This document shows, one piece after another, positions 56,653 to 64,000 of a stretch of 64,000 nt of DNA. Position 1 is the stretch's first letter. Each line of letters begins with the position of its first letter. Both the position numbers and the translations under genes were made by a program. The notes beneath the pieces were generated by a model. The model worked only from the letters and a program-made list of their open reading frames with translations, had not been told where the DNA came from and did no database searches. Source of the stretch: Rhodobacter flavimaris (GTDB lineage Bacteria > Pseudomonadota > Alphaproteobacteria > Rhodobacterales > Rhodobacteraceae); NCBI RefSeq assembly GCF_021378075.1, contig NZ_JAJUOS010000006.1, positions 1 through 64,000 on the forward strand. The letters run 5' to 3'.

Positions 56653-58191
56653 ATGGGAAGTTCAGCATTACGGACTGTATTCGACAGGGTTAGGCCAATC
56701 GTTCTGCGCAGCGAGCTGGCGATTTTCTTGCCCGCCATCGCCCTTGCCGGACTCTGGTTCGGGGGCGAGGCGCTGGCGGTTGTGACCTCGATTGCCATCG
56801 GGGTGGCTTGGTCCACGCGCCCGCTTGGGGCGCCCACCCCGCGCGAGCGGCCCCGCGATGGGGTAACCGGCCTGCCGTTGCGCGCCGAGGCGGTCGAGAT
56901 CATGGGCATGTTGCATGACGACGCCGCCGCAACCGCCCGCAGCACCGCCAGCTTTGTGCTGGGCCTCGACGATCCCGGCGCCCTTGCGCGCGAGATGACC
57001 GAGACCGAGTTCGACATGCTCTTGCGCCGCACGGCGGAGCGGCTGCGCCACGTCCTGCGCGACAGCGACCGGCTGGCCCGGCTTGAGGGCCCGCGCTTTG
57101 CCATCATGCTCAGCCCCACGGCCTATCCCGATCTGGAGGCCATGATCCAGCTGGCGCAACGTCTTCAGGCGGCCTGCGAGCTGCCGCTGCCGATCTCGGG
57201 GCGCACCATCGCGGCGACCTGCCACGTCGGCTTTTGCCTGATGGGTCGCAGCCCGGCGCGCTCTGGCGAGGCGCTGCTGAGTGCCGCCGAGACCGCCGCG
57301 ATGCAGGCCAGCCGCAGCGGCCCAAGCGCCATCCGCGCCTATGCAAATGACCAGAACCGGCCCGCCGGGGCGCAGGGATCGCCCAATCAGATAGCGCGTG
57401 AGGCCATCGAGAACGGGCAGGTCACCACGCTGTTCCAGCCACAGCTCGACACTGACACCGGCGCCCTTTCCGGCGTTCAGGCCGTCGCACGTTGGCTCCA
57501 CACCGCCACCGAGGGCGCGCCCGAAGCAGACGACATGATGGGCACGATCGACTCGCCGCACCTGCGCGAGAGGCTGTCTGAAATCATGCTTTATCAAAGC
57601 CTTACCGCCCTGCGCGAATGGGGACGGCGCGGGATCGCGACCGGCCCCGTCTCGCTGCCCTTCTGTGCCGGACTGCTGGGAAACCCCAAGCTGCCCGAAC
57701 GTCTGACATGGGAATTCGACCGCTTCGATGTGGCGCCCGCGCAGATCCGGCTGGTGCTGATGCAAGACGTCATGGCGCATCTGAACGACGAGGTCATCTG
57801 GCTCAACCTCGGCGCGGTGGCGGCCCTGGGTTGCGGCATCGAGCTTGCGGGGTTCGGCAACGGGCCACTCTCGGTCAGTGCGATTCGGCGCACTGCGGCG
57901 CGCAGGCTGCGCATCCACCGCAGCCTTGTCAGCAAGCTCGAGAGCCATGACGAGCAGCGCCAGTCCGTCGCTGCGCTGATCGCGATGGCCGAAAAACTGG
58001 GGCTTGAGACACTCGCGGACGGCGTCGGCTCCACCGCCGAACACACGCTGCTGGCGCAACTTGGCTGTCGGCATGTGCAGGGCAAGGCCATCGCGCGGCC
58101 GATGGCGATGGGCGATCTGTGCGAATGGGATCACCGCCACCGTGCCAAACTGGCGGCGACGCCGCGGCTGCTCCAGGGGGGCGGTGTCTGA
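56653..58191 (+). CDS. degenerate GGDEF-EAL protein with N-terminal membrane anchor
   Basis: About 512 residues. One or two membrane segments (about 20-55) are followed by a GGDEF-like domain starting DGVTGLPLR (about residue 69) in which the active loop reads EGPRF (145-149) instead of GGDEF. The EAL-like domain begins TLFQPQLDTDTGAL, and its motif reads QAVARW (276-281) instead of EALxRW. The DDFG motif is replaced by AGFGNG. Both catalytic sites therefore appear lost, so a binding or regulatory role is inferred. ATG 56653 has GGGGG upstream; ATG 56641 is possible. Confidence 0.83.
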   Translation: MGSSALRTVFDRVRPIVLRSELAIFLPAIALAGLWFGGEALAVVTSIAIGVAWSTRPLGAPTPRERPRDGVTGLPLRAEAVEIMGMLHDDAAATARSTASFVLGLDDPGALAREMTETEFDMLLRRTAERLRHVLRDSDRLARLEGPRFAIMLSPTAYPDLEAMIQLAQRLQAACELPLPISGRTIAATCHVGFCLMGRSPARSGEALLSAAETAAMQASRSGPSAIRAYANDQNRPAGAQGSPNQIAREAIENGQVTTLFQPQLDTDTGALSGVQAVARWLHTATEGAPEADDMMGTIDSPHLRERLSEIMLYQSLTALREWGRRGIATGPVSLPFCAGLLGNPKLPERLTWEFDRFDVAPAQIRLVLMQDVMAHLNDEVIWLNLGAVAALGCGIELAGFGNGPLSVSAIRRTAARRLRIHRSLVSKLESHDEQRQSVAALIAMAEKLGLETLADGVGSTAEHTLLAQLGCRHVQGKAIARPMAMGDLCEWDHRHRAKLAATPRLLQGGGV

Positions 58192-58303
58192 GCAATCCTG
58201 CCGGGCAAAGGCAGGAAAGCGCGCAACTTCGACCGGCGCAGGGGATCCTGAGACCTAAAACACCATTCTGGCCGCGCCAGGGGCCGTTTTACAGGAAAAT
58301 CGC

Positions 58304-58332
58304 TTGACCTTTCCCTGCCCCTTCTGTTGAAC
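58304..58332 (+). promoter_or_regulatory. weak candidate promoter of yidC
   Basis: TTGACC (58304-58309) and TTGAAC (58327-58332) are spaced by 17 bases, 36 bases before the yidC ATG. The -10 match is poor. Confidence 0.25.
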
Positions 58333-58368
58333 CACCCCGAACCTGGAACGGCTGGTGGACTGCCCGAC

Positions 58369-60201
58369 ATGGATAATCAGAACAAGAACCTCATCCTTGC
58401 GACCGCGCTTTCGGCCGCTGTGCTGATCGGCTGGACCTATCTGTTCCCGCCAGAGCAGCCCGCGCCCGCCGATCCTACGGCCGTGGCCGAGCAGACGGCA
58501 CCCGCCGCGACCCCGGCCGTTCCGACCGCCGTCGAGCAATCGGCGCCAGGCGCGGTGATCGACCCCGCGGCCGCAGCGGACGCCGCCCTTGCGCAGACCC
58601 CGCGCATCGAGATCGACACCCCGGCGCTGACCGGTTCGATCTCGCTTCTGGGGGGCCGGATCGACGATCTGTCGCTCAAGAATTACAAGGAAACGCTCGA
58701 TGCGGGCTCGCCGCTGGTGCGGCTGCTGTCGCCCGTGGGCGACACCTCGCTGAACGCGCATCCCTATTACGCGGTTTACGGCTGGGCCCCGGCTGGCGGC
58801 CTCGACCCGGCGCTGGTCCCCGGCCCGCGCACGGTATGGACCGCTCCGGCGGGCGCAAGCCTGACCCCCGCCACCCCGGTTGAAATCACCTGGGACAACG
58901 GCGCGGGCCTCGTGTTCCACCGCAAGATCGAGATCGACGAGAACTACCTGTTCACGGTCACGCAGCGCGTCGAGAACAACACCGGCGCCGCTGTCCGCCT
59001 TGCCCCCTACGGCATTATCGCCCGCCACGGCATCCCCGAGGGCAACCGCGTCTATGTGCTGCACGAAGGTGCGGTGCGCATGACCGACGGCAAACTCGAA
59101 GAGATCAAGTACAAGGACATCACCAAGCTCGACCCGATCGAGGGTGAGGGCCAGGCCGAGGTTCTGCCCGCGCTCGAAAGCGGCTGGATCGGCTTTACCG
59201 ACAAATACTGGATGACCACGCTGGCGCCGATGGACGGCAACTTCAGCTCGGTCGTCAAATACACCGCCGGCTCGGACCTGTATCAGGCCGAAGCCCGCCT
59301 GCCGGTCGTCGAGGTCGCCCCCGGTGCCTCGGCCGACATCGCCACGCGCCTCTTTGCCGGCGCCAAGGAATGGGAAGCCATCCGCGATTACCAGGAAGAG
59401 GGCGGCATCCAGGGCTTCATCGACTCGATCGACTGGGGCTGGTTCTACTTCCTGACCAAGCCGATGTTCCGCCTGCTGCACTGGCTGCACGGAGCGATCG
59501 GCAACATGGGCTGGGCGATCATCGCGCTGACCATCATCATCAAGGCGCTCGTCTTCCCGCTGGCGCGCAAGTCCTACATCTCGATGGCGAAGATGAAGGA
59601 ACTGCAGCCCGAGATGGAGGCCCTCAAGGCCGCCTCCGGCGACGACCGGATGAAGATGCAGCAGGGCATGATGGAGCTCTACAAGAAGAACAAGGTCAAC
59701 CCGGCCGCGGGTTGTCTGCCGATCCTTCTGCAGATCCCGATCTTCTTCTCGCTCTACAAGGTGATCTACGTCACGATCGAGCTTTACCACGCGCCTTGGC
59801 TTGGCTGGATCAAGGACCTTTCGGCCCCCGATCCGTCGTCGATCCTGAACCTGTTCGGCCTGTTGCCCTTCGCGACGCCCGAGCCCGGCTCGATGCTGTT
59901 CATGTTCAGCCTTGGCGTACTGCCGATCCTGCTGGGTATCTCGATGTGGTTCCAGCAAAAGCTGAACCCGGCCCCGACCGACCCGAGCCAGGCCATGATC
60001 TTCGCCTGGATGCCTTGGGTGTTCATGTTCATGCTGGGCAGCTTCGCCTCGGGCCTCGTGCTCTACTGGATCGCGAACAACACGATCACCTTCATCCAGC
60101 AGTACACGATCATGTCGATGCACGGGAAACGCCCCGACCTCTTCGGCAATATCCGCTCGGGCTTTGCCAAGAAGCCCGCGGCAGACAAGCCGAAGAAATG
60201 A
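58369..60201 (+). CDS. yidC: membrane protein insertase YidC
   Basis: 610 residues. An N-terminal membrane anchor (NLILATALSAAVLIGWTYLF) is followed by a Pro/Ala-rich linker, a large periplasmic domain and five C-terminal helices with ALTIIIKALVFPLARKSYISM and GCLPILLQIPIFFSLYKVIY. It inserts proteins into the inner membrane. An alternative upstream start at 58327 is less likely. It overlaps the MOSC gene (ATGA). Confidence 0.97.
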   Translation: MDNQNKNLILATALSAAVLIGWTYLFPPEQPAPADPTAVAEQTAPAATPAVPTAVEQSAPGAVIDPAAAADAALAQTPRIEIDTPALTGSISLLGGRIDDLSLKNYKETLDAGSPLVRLLSPVGDTSLNAHPYYAVYGWAPAGGLDPALVPGPRTVWTAPAGASLTPATPVEITWDNGAGLVFHRKIEIDENYLFTVTQRVENNTGAAVRLAPYGIIARHGIPEGNRVYVLHEGAVRMTDGKLEEIKYKDITKLDPIEGEGQAEVLPALESGWIGFTDKYWMTTLAPMDGNFSSVVKYTAGSDLYQAEARLPVVEVAPGASADIATRLFAGAKEWEAIRDYQEEGGIQGFIDSIDWGWFYFLTKPMFRLLHWLHGAIGNMGWAIIALTIIIKALVFPLARKSYISMAKMKELQPEMEALKAASGDDRMKMQQGMMELYKKNKVNPAAGCLPILLQIPIFFSLYKVIYVTIELYHAPWLGWIKDLSAPDPSSILNLFGLLPFATPEPGSMLFMFSLGVLPILLGISMWFQQKLNPAPTDPSQAMIFAWMPWVFMFMLGSFASGLVLYWIANNTITFIQQYTIMSMHGKRPDLFGNIRSGFAKKPAADKPKK

Positions 60202-60953
60202 CCGCAAGACTGGCACATATCTTCCGACACCCAATCAAGTCGGTCGGATATGAGGAAATCCGCAGCGCGCCCCTGACGAAGGGGCGCGTTCTGCCTTTCG
60301 ACAGGGTCTGGGCCATCGCCCATGACGCCGCGAAGTTCGACGCCCCGCTTGCGCAATGGGCGTCGAAAATGAACTTCGTGCGCGGCGTCGCGGCCCCGGG
60401 GTTGATGGCAGTTCAGGCCAAGACACATGACGATGGCACGATCGAACTGACGCACCCCGACCTGTGGCGTCTGCGGATCGCCCCGGGGCGCTCCGAGGAT
60501 CAGGTCAATCTGATCGAATGGCTGCGCCCGCTCTGGCCCGCGAACCGCCCTGCCCCGCGCTCGGTCGAGAGTGTCGCGGACGTGGCCCTTGCGGATATGC
60601 CCGACCCCTATGTGTCGATCCTTTCGCTCGGGTCGCTGGCCGCGCTGTCGCAACGGGCAGGCAAGCCGATGTCGCCCCATCGGTTCCGTGGCAACCTCTG
60701 GGTTGATGGATGGGCCGCCGGGGCCGAGCGCGACCTGATTGGCCGCCGCCTGAAGATCGGCGAAACCGAGCTTGAGATCGCCATGCCGATCACCCGCTGC
60801 CGGGCGACCTGCGCCAACCCGGAAACCGGCAGCGAAGATGTCGATACGCTTGCACTGCTGGACGCGCAGTGGGGCGACCATGAATTCGGGCTCTATGCCA
60901 CAGTGATCACGGGCGGCGAGATCGCGCGTGGCGACAGCGTCGAGGTGCTTTGA
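60198..60953 (+). CDS. MOSC domain-containing protein (MOSC_N type)
   Basis: 251 residues. The N-terminal beta-barrel starts LAHIFRHPIKSVGYEEI, and RVLPFDRVWAIAH follows. The MOSC domain contains HRFRGNLWVDGWAAGAERDLIG and the conserved Cys in ITRCRATCANPETG, the likely catalytic cysteine seen in mARC-like proteins. Its partner or substrate is unknown. It overlaps yidC and engB by 4 and 1 bp. Confidence 0.85.
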   Translation: MTARLAHIFRHPIKSVGYEEIRSAPLTKGRVLPFDRVWAIAHDAAKFDAPLAQWASKMNFVRGVAAPGLMAVQAKTHDDGTIELTHPDLWRLRIAPGRSEDQVNLIEWLRPLWPANRPAPRSVESVADVALADMPDPYVSILSLGSLAALSQRAGKPMSPHRFRGNLWVDGWAAGAERDLIGRRLKIGETELEIAMPITRCRATCANPETGSEDVDTLALLDAQWGDHEFGLYATVITGGEIARGDSVEVL

Positions 60954-61603
60954 TGAAGATGCAATTCCAACTGGCCGAGACGCCCGAGCCGATGGCCGCG
61001 GAGCGTGGGCGCCTTCTGTTCGCTGCCCCTGTCGAGTTTCTCAAGGGCGTCGTCGCGATGTCCGGCCTGCCTCCGGCGGACCGGGTCGAGGTGTGCTTTG
61101 CCGGGCGCTCGAACGTCGGCAAATCGAGCCTGATCAACGCGCTGACCAACCGCAAGAACCTCGCCCGTGCCTCAAACACCCCGGGCCGGACGCAAGAGAT
61201 CAACTTCTTCACGACCCAGGACGGCCCCTATCTCGTGGACCTTCCCGGCTACGGCTTTGCCGAGGCCCCTGTGAACGTCGTGAAAAAGTGGCAAGAGCTG
61301 CTCAAATCCTACCTCTCGGGCCGCGTGAACCTGCGCCGCGCCTTTGTGCTGATCGACTCGCGCCACGGCGTGAAGAAAGTCGATGACGAGATCCTGACAC
61401 TGCTTGACCGCTCGGCCGTAACCTTCCAGGTGGTGATGACCAAGGTGGACAAGATCAGCAAGGCCGAGCGCGAAAAGGTCATCGAGCAGGTCAAGGGCGC
61501 GCTGGCCGCGCACCCCGCAGCCCATCCCGAAATCGTCGTCACCTCCTCGGAAAAGGGCGAGGGCGTCGACGTGCTGCGAGCGATCATCGCAAATCTTGAG
61601 TAA
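60953..61603 (+). CDS. engB: ribosome biogenesis GTP-binding protein EngB (YihA/YsxC)
   Basis: 216 residues. G1 is GRSNVGKSSL, G2 lies in NTPGRTQEINFF, G3 is DLPGYGFAEAP, G4 is MTKVDKI and G5 lies in TSSEKGEG. It is needed for late large-subunit assembly in many bacteria. ATG 60953 overlaps the MOSC stop by one base (TGATG). Confidence 0.95.
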   Translation: MKMQFQLAETPEPMAAERGRLLFAAPVEFLKGVVAMSGLPPADRVEVCFAGRSNVGKSSLINALTNRKNLARASNTPGRTQEINFFTTQDGPYLVDLPGYGFAEAPVNVVKKWQELLKSYLSGRVNLRRAFVLIDSRHGVKKVDDEILTLLDRSAVTFQVVMTKVDKISKAEREKVIEQVKGALAAHPAAHPEIVVTSSEKGEGVDVLRAIIANLE

Positions 61604-61802
61604 TCCGGGCGGGGAAACTCAGCCCCTCACACAATTCCTCGTGAGCGCCCTTCCGGCGCCTACGAGATATTGCGCGATGCATGAATGTCGCAGTGAATCG
61701 CATTGAAACAATACGGTTTTCAGCCTCCAAAAGCCGTGCTACGCTGATCGAAAGCCCCAAATCAAAACAATCGGGGTAAGAGGCAGTAAAAGGGCTGGGA
61801 CC

Positions 61803-63452
61803 GTGACCACGCTTGCGCGATGGGTCCGTTATGGGCTGTTTTCATTCGTACTTTTTCTGGTGCCGGCCGCCGTGCTCGCAGCGCCCTATGCTGCGTTCGT
61901 GATGGATGCGCGCTCGGGTGAAGTGCTTTACGCCAAGAACGCCGACACACGCCTGCACCCTGCCTCGCTGACCAAGATGATGACGCTCTACATCGCTTTC
62001 CAGGCGATCGAGCATGGCGAGATCAGCCTTGATTCGATGGTCACCATTTCGCGCAATGCCGCAAGCCAACCGCCCTCGCGGCTTGGCCTGAAATCCGGAC
62101 AACGCATCGCACTGCGCTACCTGATCCGCGCGGCGGCGATCAAATCAGCAAACGATGCGGCGGCGGCGATCGGCGATGCGCTTGGCGGCGATGAGGCGGG
62201 CTTTGCGGCTCGCATGAACCGCACGGCCAAGGCGCTTGGCATGAACAGCACGACCTTCAAGAATGCCAACGGCCTGACCCGCGCCGGGCACCTCTCGACC
62301 GCGCGCGACATGAGCACGCTCGGCCGCCGGCTGTTCTACGATTATCCGCAGTATTACAATATCTTCTCGCGCCGCACCGCGGATGCAGGGATGGCCAAGG
62401 TGGCGAACACCAACCGCCGTTTCCTTGATGCTTATGAAGGCGCCGACGGGATCAAGACGGGCTACACCGTGGCTGCGGGCTTCAACCTGACCGCCTCGGC
62501 GCAGCGCGGCGGCAAGCGCATCATCGCGACCGTCTTCGGCGGCACCTCGACCGCGCAGCGTAACGCCAAGATGGCCGAGTTGCTCGACATCGGCTTTGGT
62601 CGCGCACCGAACCGCGTGCAAGAGGTGCGCCCCGAACCGCTACAATACATGGCACAGGCCCCCGCCGCGACCGCGCCGACCCCGGCTGATCCGACGCGCG
62701 TGGCCTCGGCTGCACCCACTCAAAGCCCCCGCCCCATCGCGCGTCCGGGCGAACCGACGCATGACCGCGAGGCGATCCTGGCGGCTCTGACCGAGGCAGT
62801 TCAACCCGCGCCCGTCGAGGCGCCTGCAGTTGTCGCCACGGCCGAACCCGCGCCTGAGACCGAGCCCGCCGTTGCCGCCGCGCCCGCGCCCGAAATCGTA
62901 GTTCAGACCGCCGCCGCCGAGACTCCGCGCCCGATGGCGGCCCCGCGTGAAGCTTTCGCTCAGGCAACCGAGCCGCAACCCGAGACGCTGGCCCTGGTGG
63001 CCGCAGCCGAACCCGAGTTCGACGAAAGCCTTGCCGAGGGCGACGCGCCCCCTGATGAGCCCCTCTTCGCGCAGAGCACCGCGCCCCAGCCCGAGACGCT
63101 GGCCATGGCGGCTGCGCCTGCTCCGCGCTCAAATACCGTGATTCTGGCGGCCCTCACGCCCCCTGCCCCGGCGCCGCGCGCCGAACAGAAGGTGGTGTCG
63201 CGCGCCTCGTCCTCGGGCGGGCGCAACTGGGGGATCAGCCTGGGCAAGTTCTCGTCGCAATATGCGGCCGAGCGGCTGCTGCTGAAAACCGCGCTGATGG
63301 AAAGCGACACACTTGGCACGGCGCTGCGCAAGGTCGCGACCCGCAAAACCGGCTATGAGGCGAATTTCGTTGGCATGACGAAGGGCGACGCGGAATTGGC
63401 CTGCGCCCGCCTGATGGCACGCTCGTCGGAATGCACGGTGATCGGGCCGTAA
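61803..63452 (+). CDS. D-alanyl-D-alanine carboxypeptidase with C-terminal SPOR domain
   Basis: 549 residues, GTG start. The signal peptide ends near VLAAP. The penicillin-binding motifs are SLTK at 55-58, SAN at 115-117 and KTG at 218-220, giving a DacF/DacA-type fold (to about 270). A long Pro/Ala/Glu linker leads to a SPOR-like domain (about 470-549: NWGISLGKFSSQYAAERLL) that binds denuded glycan at division sites. It trims peptidoglycan pentapeptides and may act at the septum. Confidence 0.93.
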   Translation: MTTLARWVRYGLFSFVLFLVPAAVLAAPYAAFVMDARSGEVLYAKNADTRLHPASLTKMMTLYIAFQAIEHGEISLDSMVTISRNAASQPPSRLGLKSGQRIALRYLIRAAAIKSANDAAAAIGDALGGDEAGFAARMNRTAKALGMNSTTFKNANGLTRAGHLSTARDMSTLGRRLFYDYPQYYNIFSRRTADAGMAKVANTNRRFLDAYEGADGIKTGYTVAAGFNLTASAQRGGKRIIATVFGGTSTAQRNAKMAELLDIGFGRAPNRVQEVRPEPLQYMAQAPAATAPTPADPTRVASAAPTQSPRPIARPGEPTHDREAILAALTEAVQPAPVEAPAVVATAEPAPETEPAVAAAPAPEIVVQTAAAETPRPMAAPREAFAQATEPQPETLALVAAAEPEFDESLAEGDAPPDEPLFAQSTAPQPETLAMAAAPAPRSNTVILAALTPPAPAPRAEQKVVSRASSSGGRNWGISLGKFSSQYAAERLLLKTALMESDTLGTALRKVATRKTGYEANFVGMTKGDAELACARLMARSSECTVIGP

Positions 63453-63461
63453 AGCCCGTGA

Positions 63462-63620
63462 TCAGCCTTTGGGGTGGTCGTCGAACTCGTCCGACAGGAT
63501 ACGCTCGCTGTCGCCCTTGGGGTCTTCGTACTGACGCGCCTTGACCGACCAGAAGAAGGCCAAAAGCCCCAGTCCGCCGAGGATCAGGGAGATCGGAATC
63601 AGGAATGCGATAACGCCCAT
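63462..63620 (-). CDS. ccoS: cbb3-type cytochrome oxidase assembly protein CcoS
   Basis: 52 residues. One membrane helix (IAFLIPISLILGGLGLLAFF) is followed by WSVKARQYEDPKGDSERIL, the CcoS pattern. It is required for cofactor loading of cbb3 oxidase. It starts 7 bases after the ccoI stop. Confidence 0.93.
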   Translation of the reverse strand: MGVIAFLIPISLILGGLGLLAFFWSVKARQYEDPKGDSERILSDEFDDHPKG

Positions 63621-63627
63621 CGCGTCC

Positions 63628-64000
63628 TCACTTCAGTCGTAGCGAATTCAGCGAGACCGTAATCGAGGACGTGGACATTGCCAAGGCCGCGGCAAGCGGC
63701 GTGGCAAGGCCGATCAGCGCAATCGGCACCGCGACAATGTTGTACACGATCGAGATCGCGAAGTTTTCCTTGATCCGCTGGCGCGCCTGAACAGCGACGC
63801 GCAGAGCATCCGCGACGGGCGCAAGATCCTGGCCCAGAAGCACGATATCCGAGGCCGTCCGCGCCGCATCCAGCGCCGAGGCGGGCGAGATCGAGGCATG
63901 GGCTGCCGCCAGCGCCGCCGTGTCGTTCAGCCCGTCCCCGACCATGAGCACACGTGCGCCCTCGGCCGTCAGATCGTTTACAAGCGCCACCTTTTCCTGC
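63628..64000 (-). CDS. ccoI: CcoI-type copper-transporting P-type ATPase (C-terminal part, cut by window edge)
   Basis: About 124 residues of the C-terminus: VLMVGDGLNDTAALAAAH is the P-type ATPase hinge motif, and the last two membrane segments follow. Immediate linkage with ccoS points to CcoI/FixI, which supplies copper to cbb3 oxidase. The N-terminal domains lie outside the window. Confidence 0.9.
   Translation of the reverse strand, partial: QEKVALVNDLTAEGARVLMVGDGLNDTAALAAAHASISPASALDAARTASDIVLLGQDLAPVADALRVAVQARQRIKENFAISIVYNIVAVPIALIGLATPLAAALAMSTSSITVSLNSLRLK

Noticed and set aside
58196..58216. TCCTGCC/GGCAGGA hairpin after the GGDEF-EAL gene as a terminator
   Set aside because: The 7-bp stem is perfect but no T tract follows; I could not support termination on either strand.
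58255..60234. 659-codon open frame opposite yidC
   Set aside because: It is a shadow frame rich in Asp/Arg/His/Val; yidC is unambiguous.

Overview
The window is a GC-rich, densely packed bacterial chromosome segment. It is most consistent with an alphaproteobacterium of the Rhodobacterales (Rhodobacter/Paracoccus-like; genus not determinable here). Pointers are divergent ethylmalonyl-CoA mutase and crotonyl-CoA carboxylase/reductase genes, a phosphatidylcholine synthase, a ybgC-tolQRAB-pal-cpoB-tilS-ftsH run, a DUF1127 gene, a cbb3-oxidase maturation pair (ccoI-ccoS) and FNR-type regulation. I see no prophage, insertion sequence, CRISPR array, toxin-antitoxin pair or restriction cluster. This is core genome, and what is unusual lies mainly in intergenic structure.

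Layout. 1-2373 (minus): one-carbon metabolism (fhs, a chorismate mutase, folD cut by the window edge). 2480-3867 (minus): a MOSC protein and a Tam-like methyltransferase. 3928-13594 (minus): envelope block, in transcription order a 217-aa unknown, ybgC, tolQ, tolR, tolA, tolB, pal, cpoB, tilS, ftsH. 13802-16970: ileS with a possible leader peptide and a strong terminator. 17063-21040: EamA transporter, pcs, xerC, DUF484, transaldolase. 21268-26644: priA, a TsuA-type permease diverging from msrA across an FNR-like box, prmA, a small membrane protein. 26713-29558: DUF1127, ruvC-ruvA-ruvB. 29607-33334: truncated globin, YcjF/YcjX pair, truA. 33319-35584 (minus): two glycan genes. 35743-38840: aminotransferase, stress protein, nfuA-tsaB-rimI. 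38996-44399: BMP-type ABC nucleoside importer plus purine nucleoside phosphorylase. 44479-48420: TauE/SafE exporter with TIGR02186 partner, SDR, RecD-like helicase. 48580-52143: ecm/ccr. 52350-54491 (minus): tRNA-Arg, DUF4405 protein, orphan histidine kinase. 54781-61603: rpmH-rnpA-yidD-ttcA, a degenerate GGDEF-EAL protein, yidC, MOSC protein, engB. 61803-64000: DD-carboxypeptidase with SPOR domain, ccoS, ccoI (cut by the window edge).

Many neighbours overlap by 1-17 bp (ATGA, TGATG), which indicates translational coupling, and four convergent pairs overlap at their 3' ends. The most distinctive signal is a family of four composite intergenic repeats: an AT-containing arm similar to GGTATTTGGACCAAGAAGAA plus a GGGGGC/GCCCCC hairpin. 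In two copies it forms a long inverted repeat, and the arm sequence differs between copies while remaining self-complementary. Other points worth checking are the apparent promoter-leader ORF-hairpin arrangement before ileS, paired CGA-AAA-TCG inverted repeats upstream of DUF1127/ruvC, a 34-bp palindrome before a small membrane protein, and the GGDEF-EAL protein that has lost its catalytic residues.
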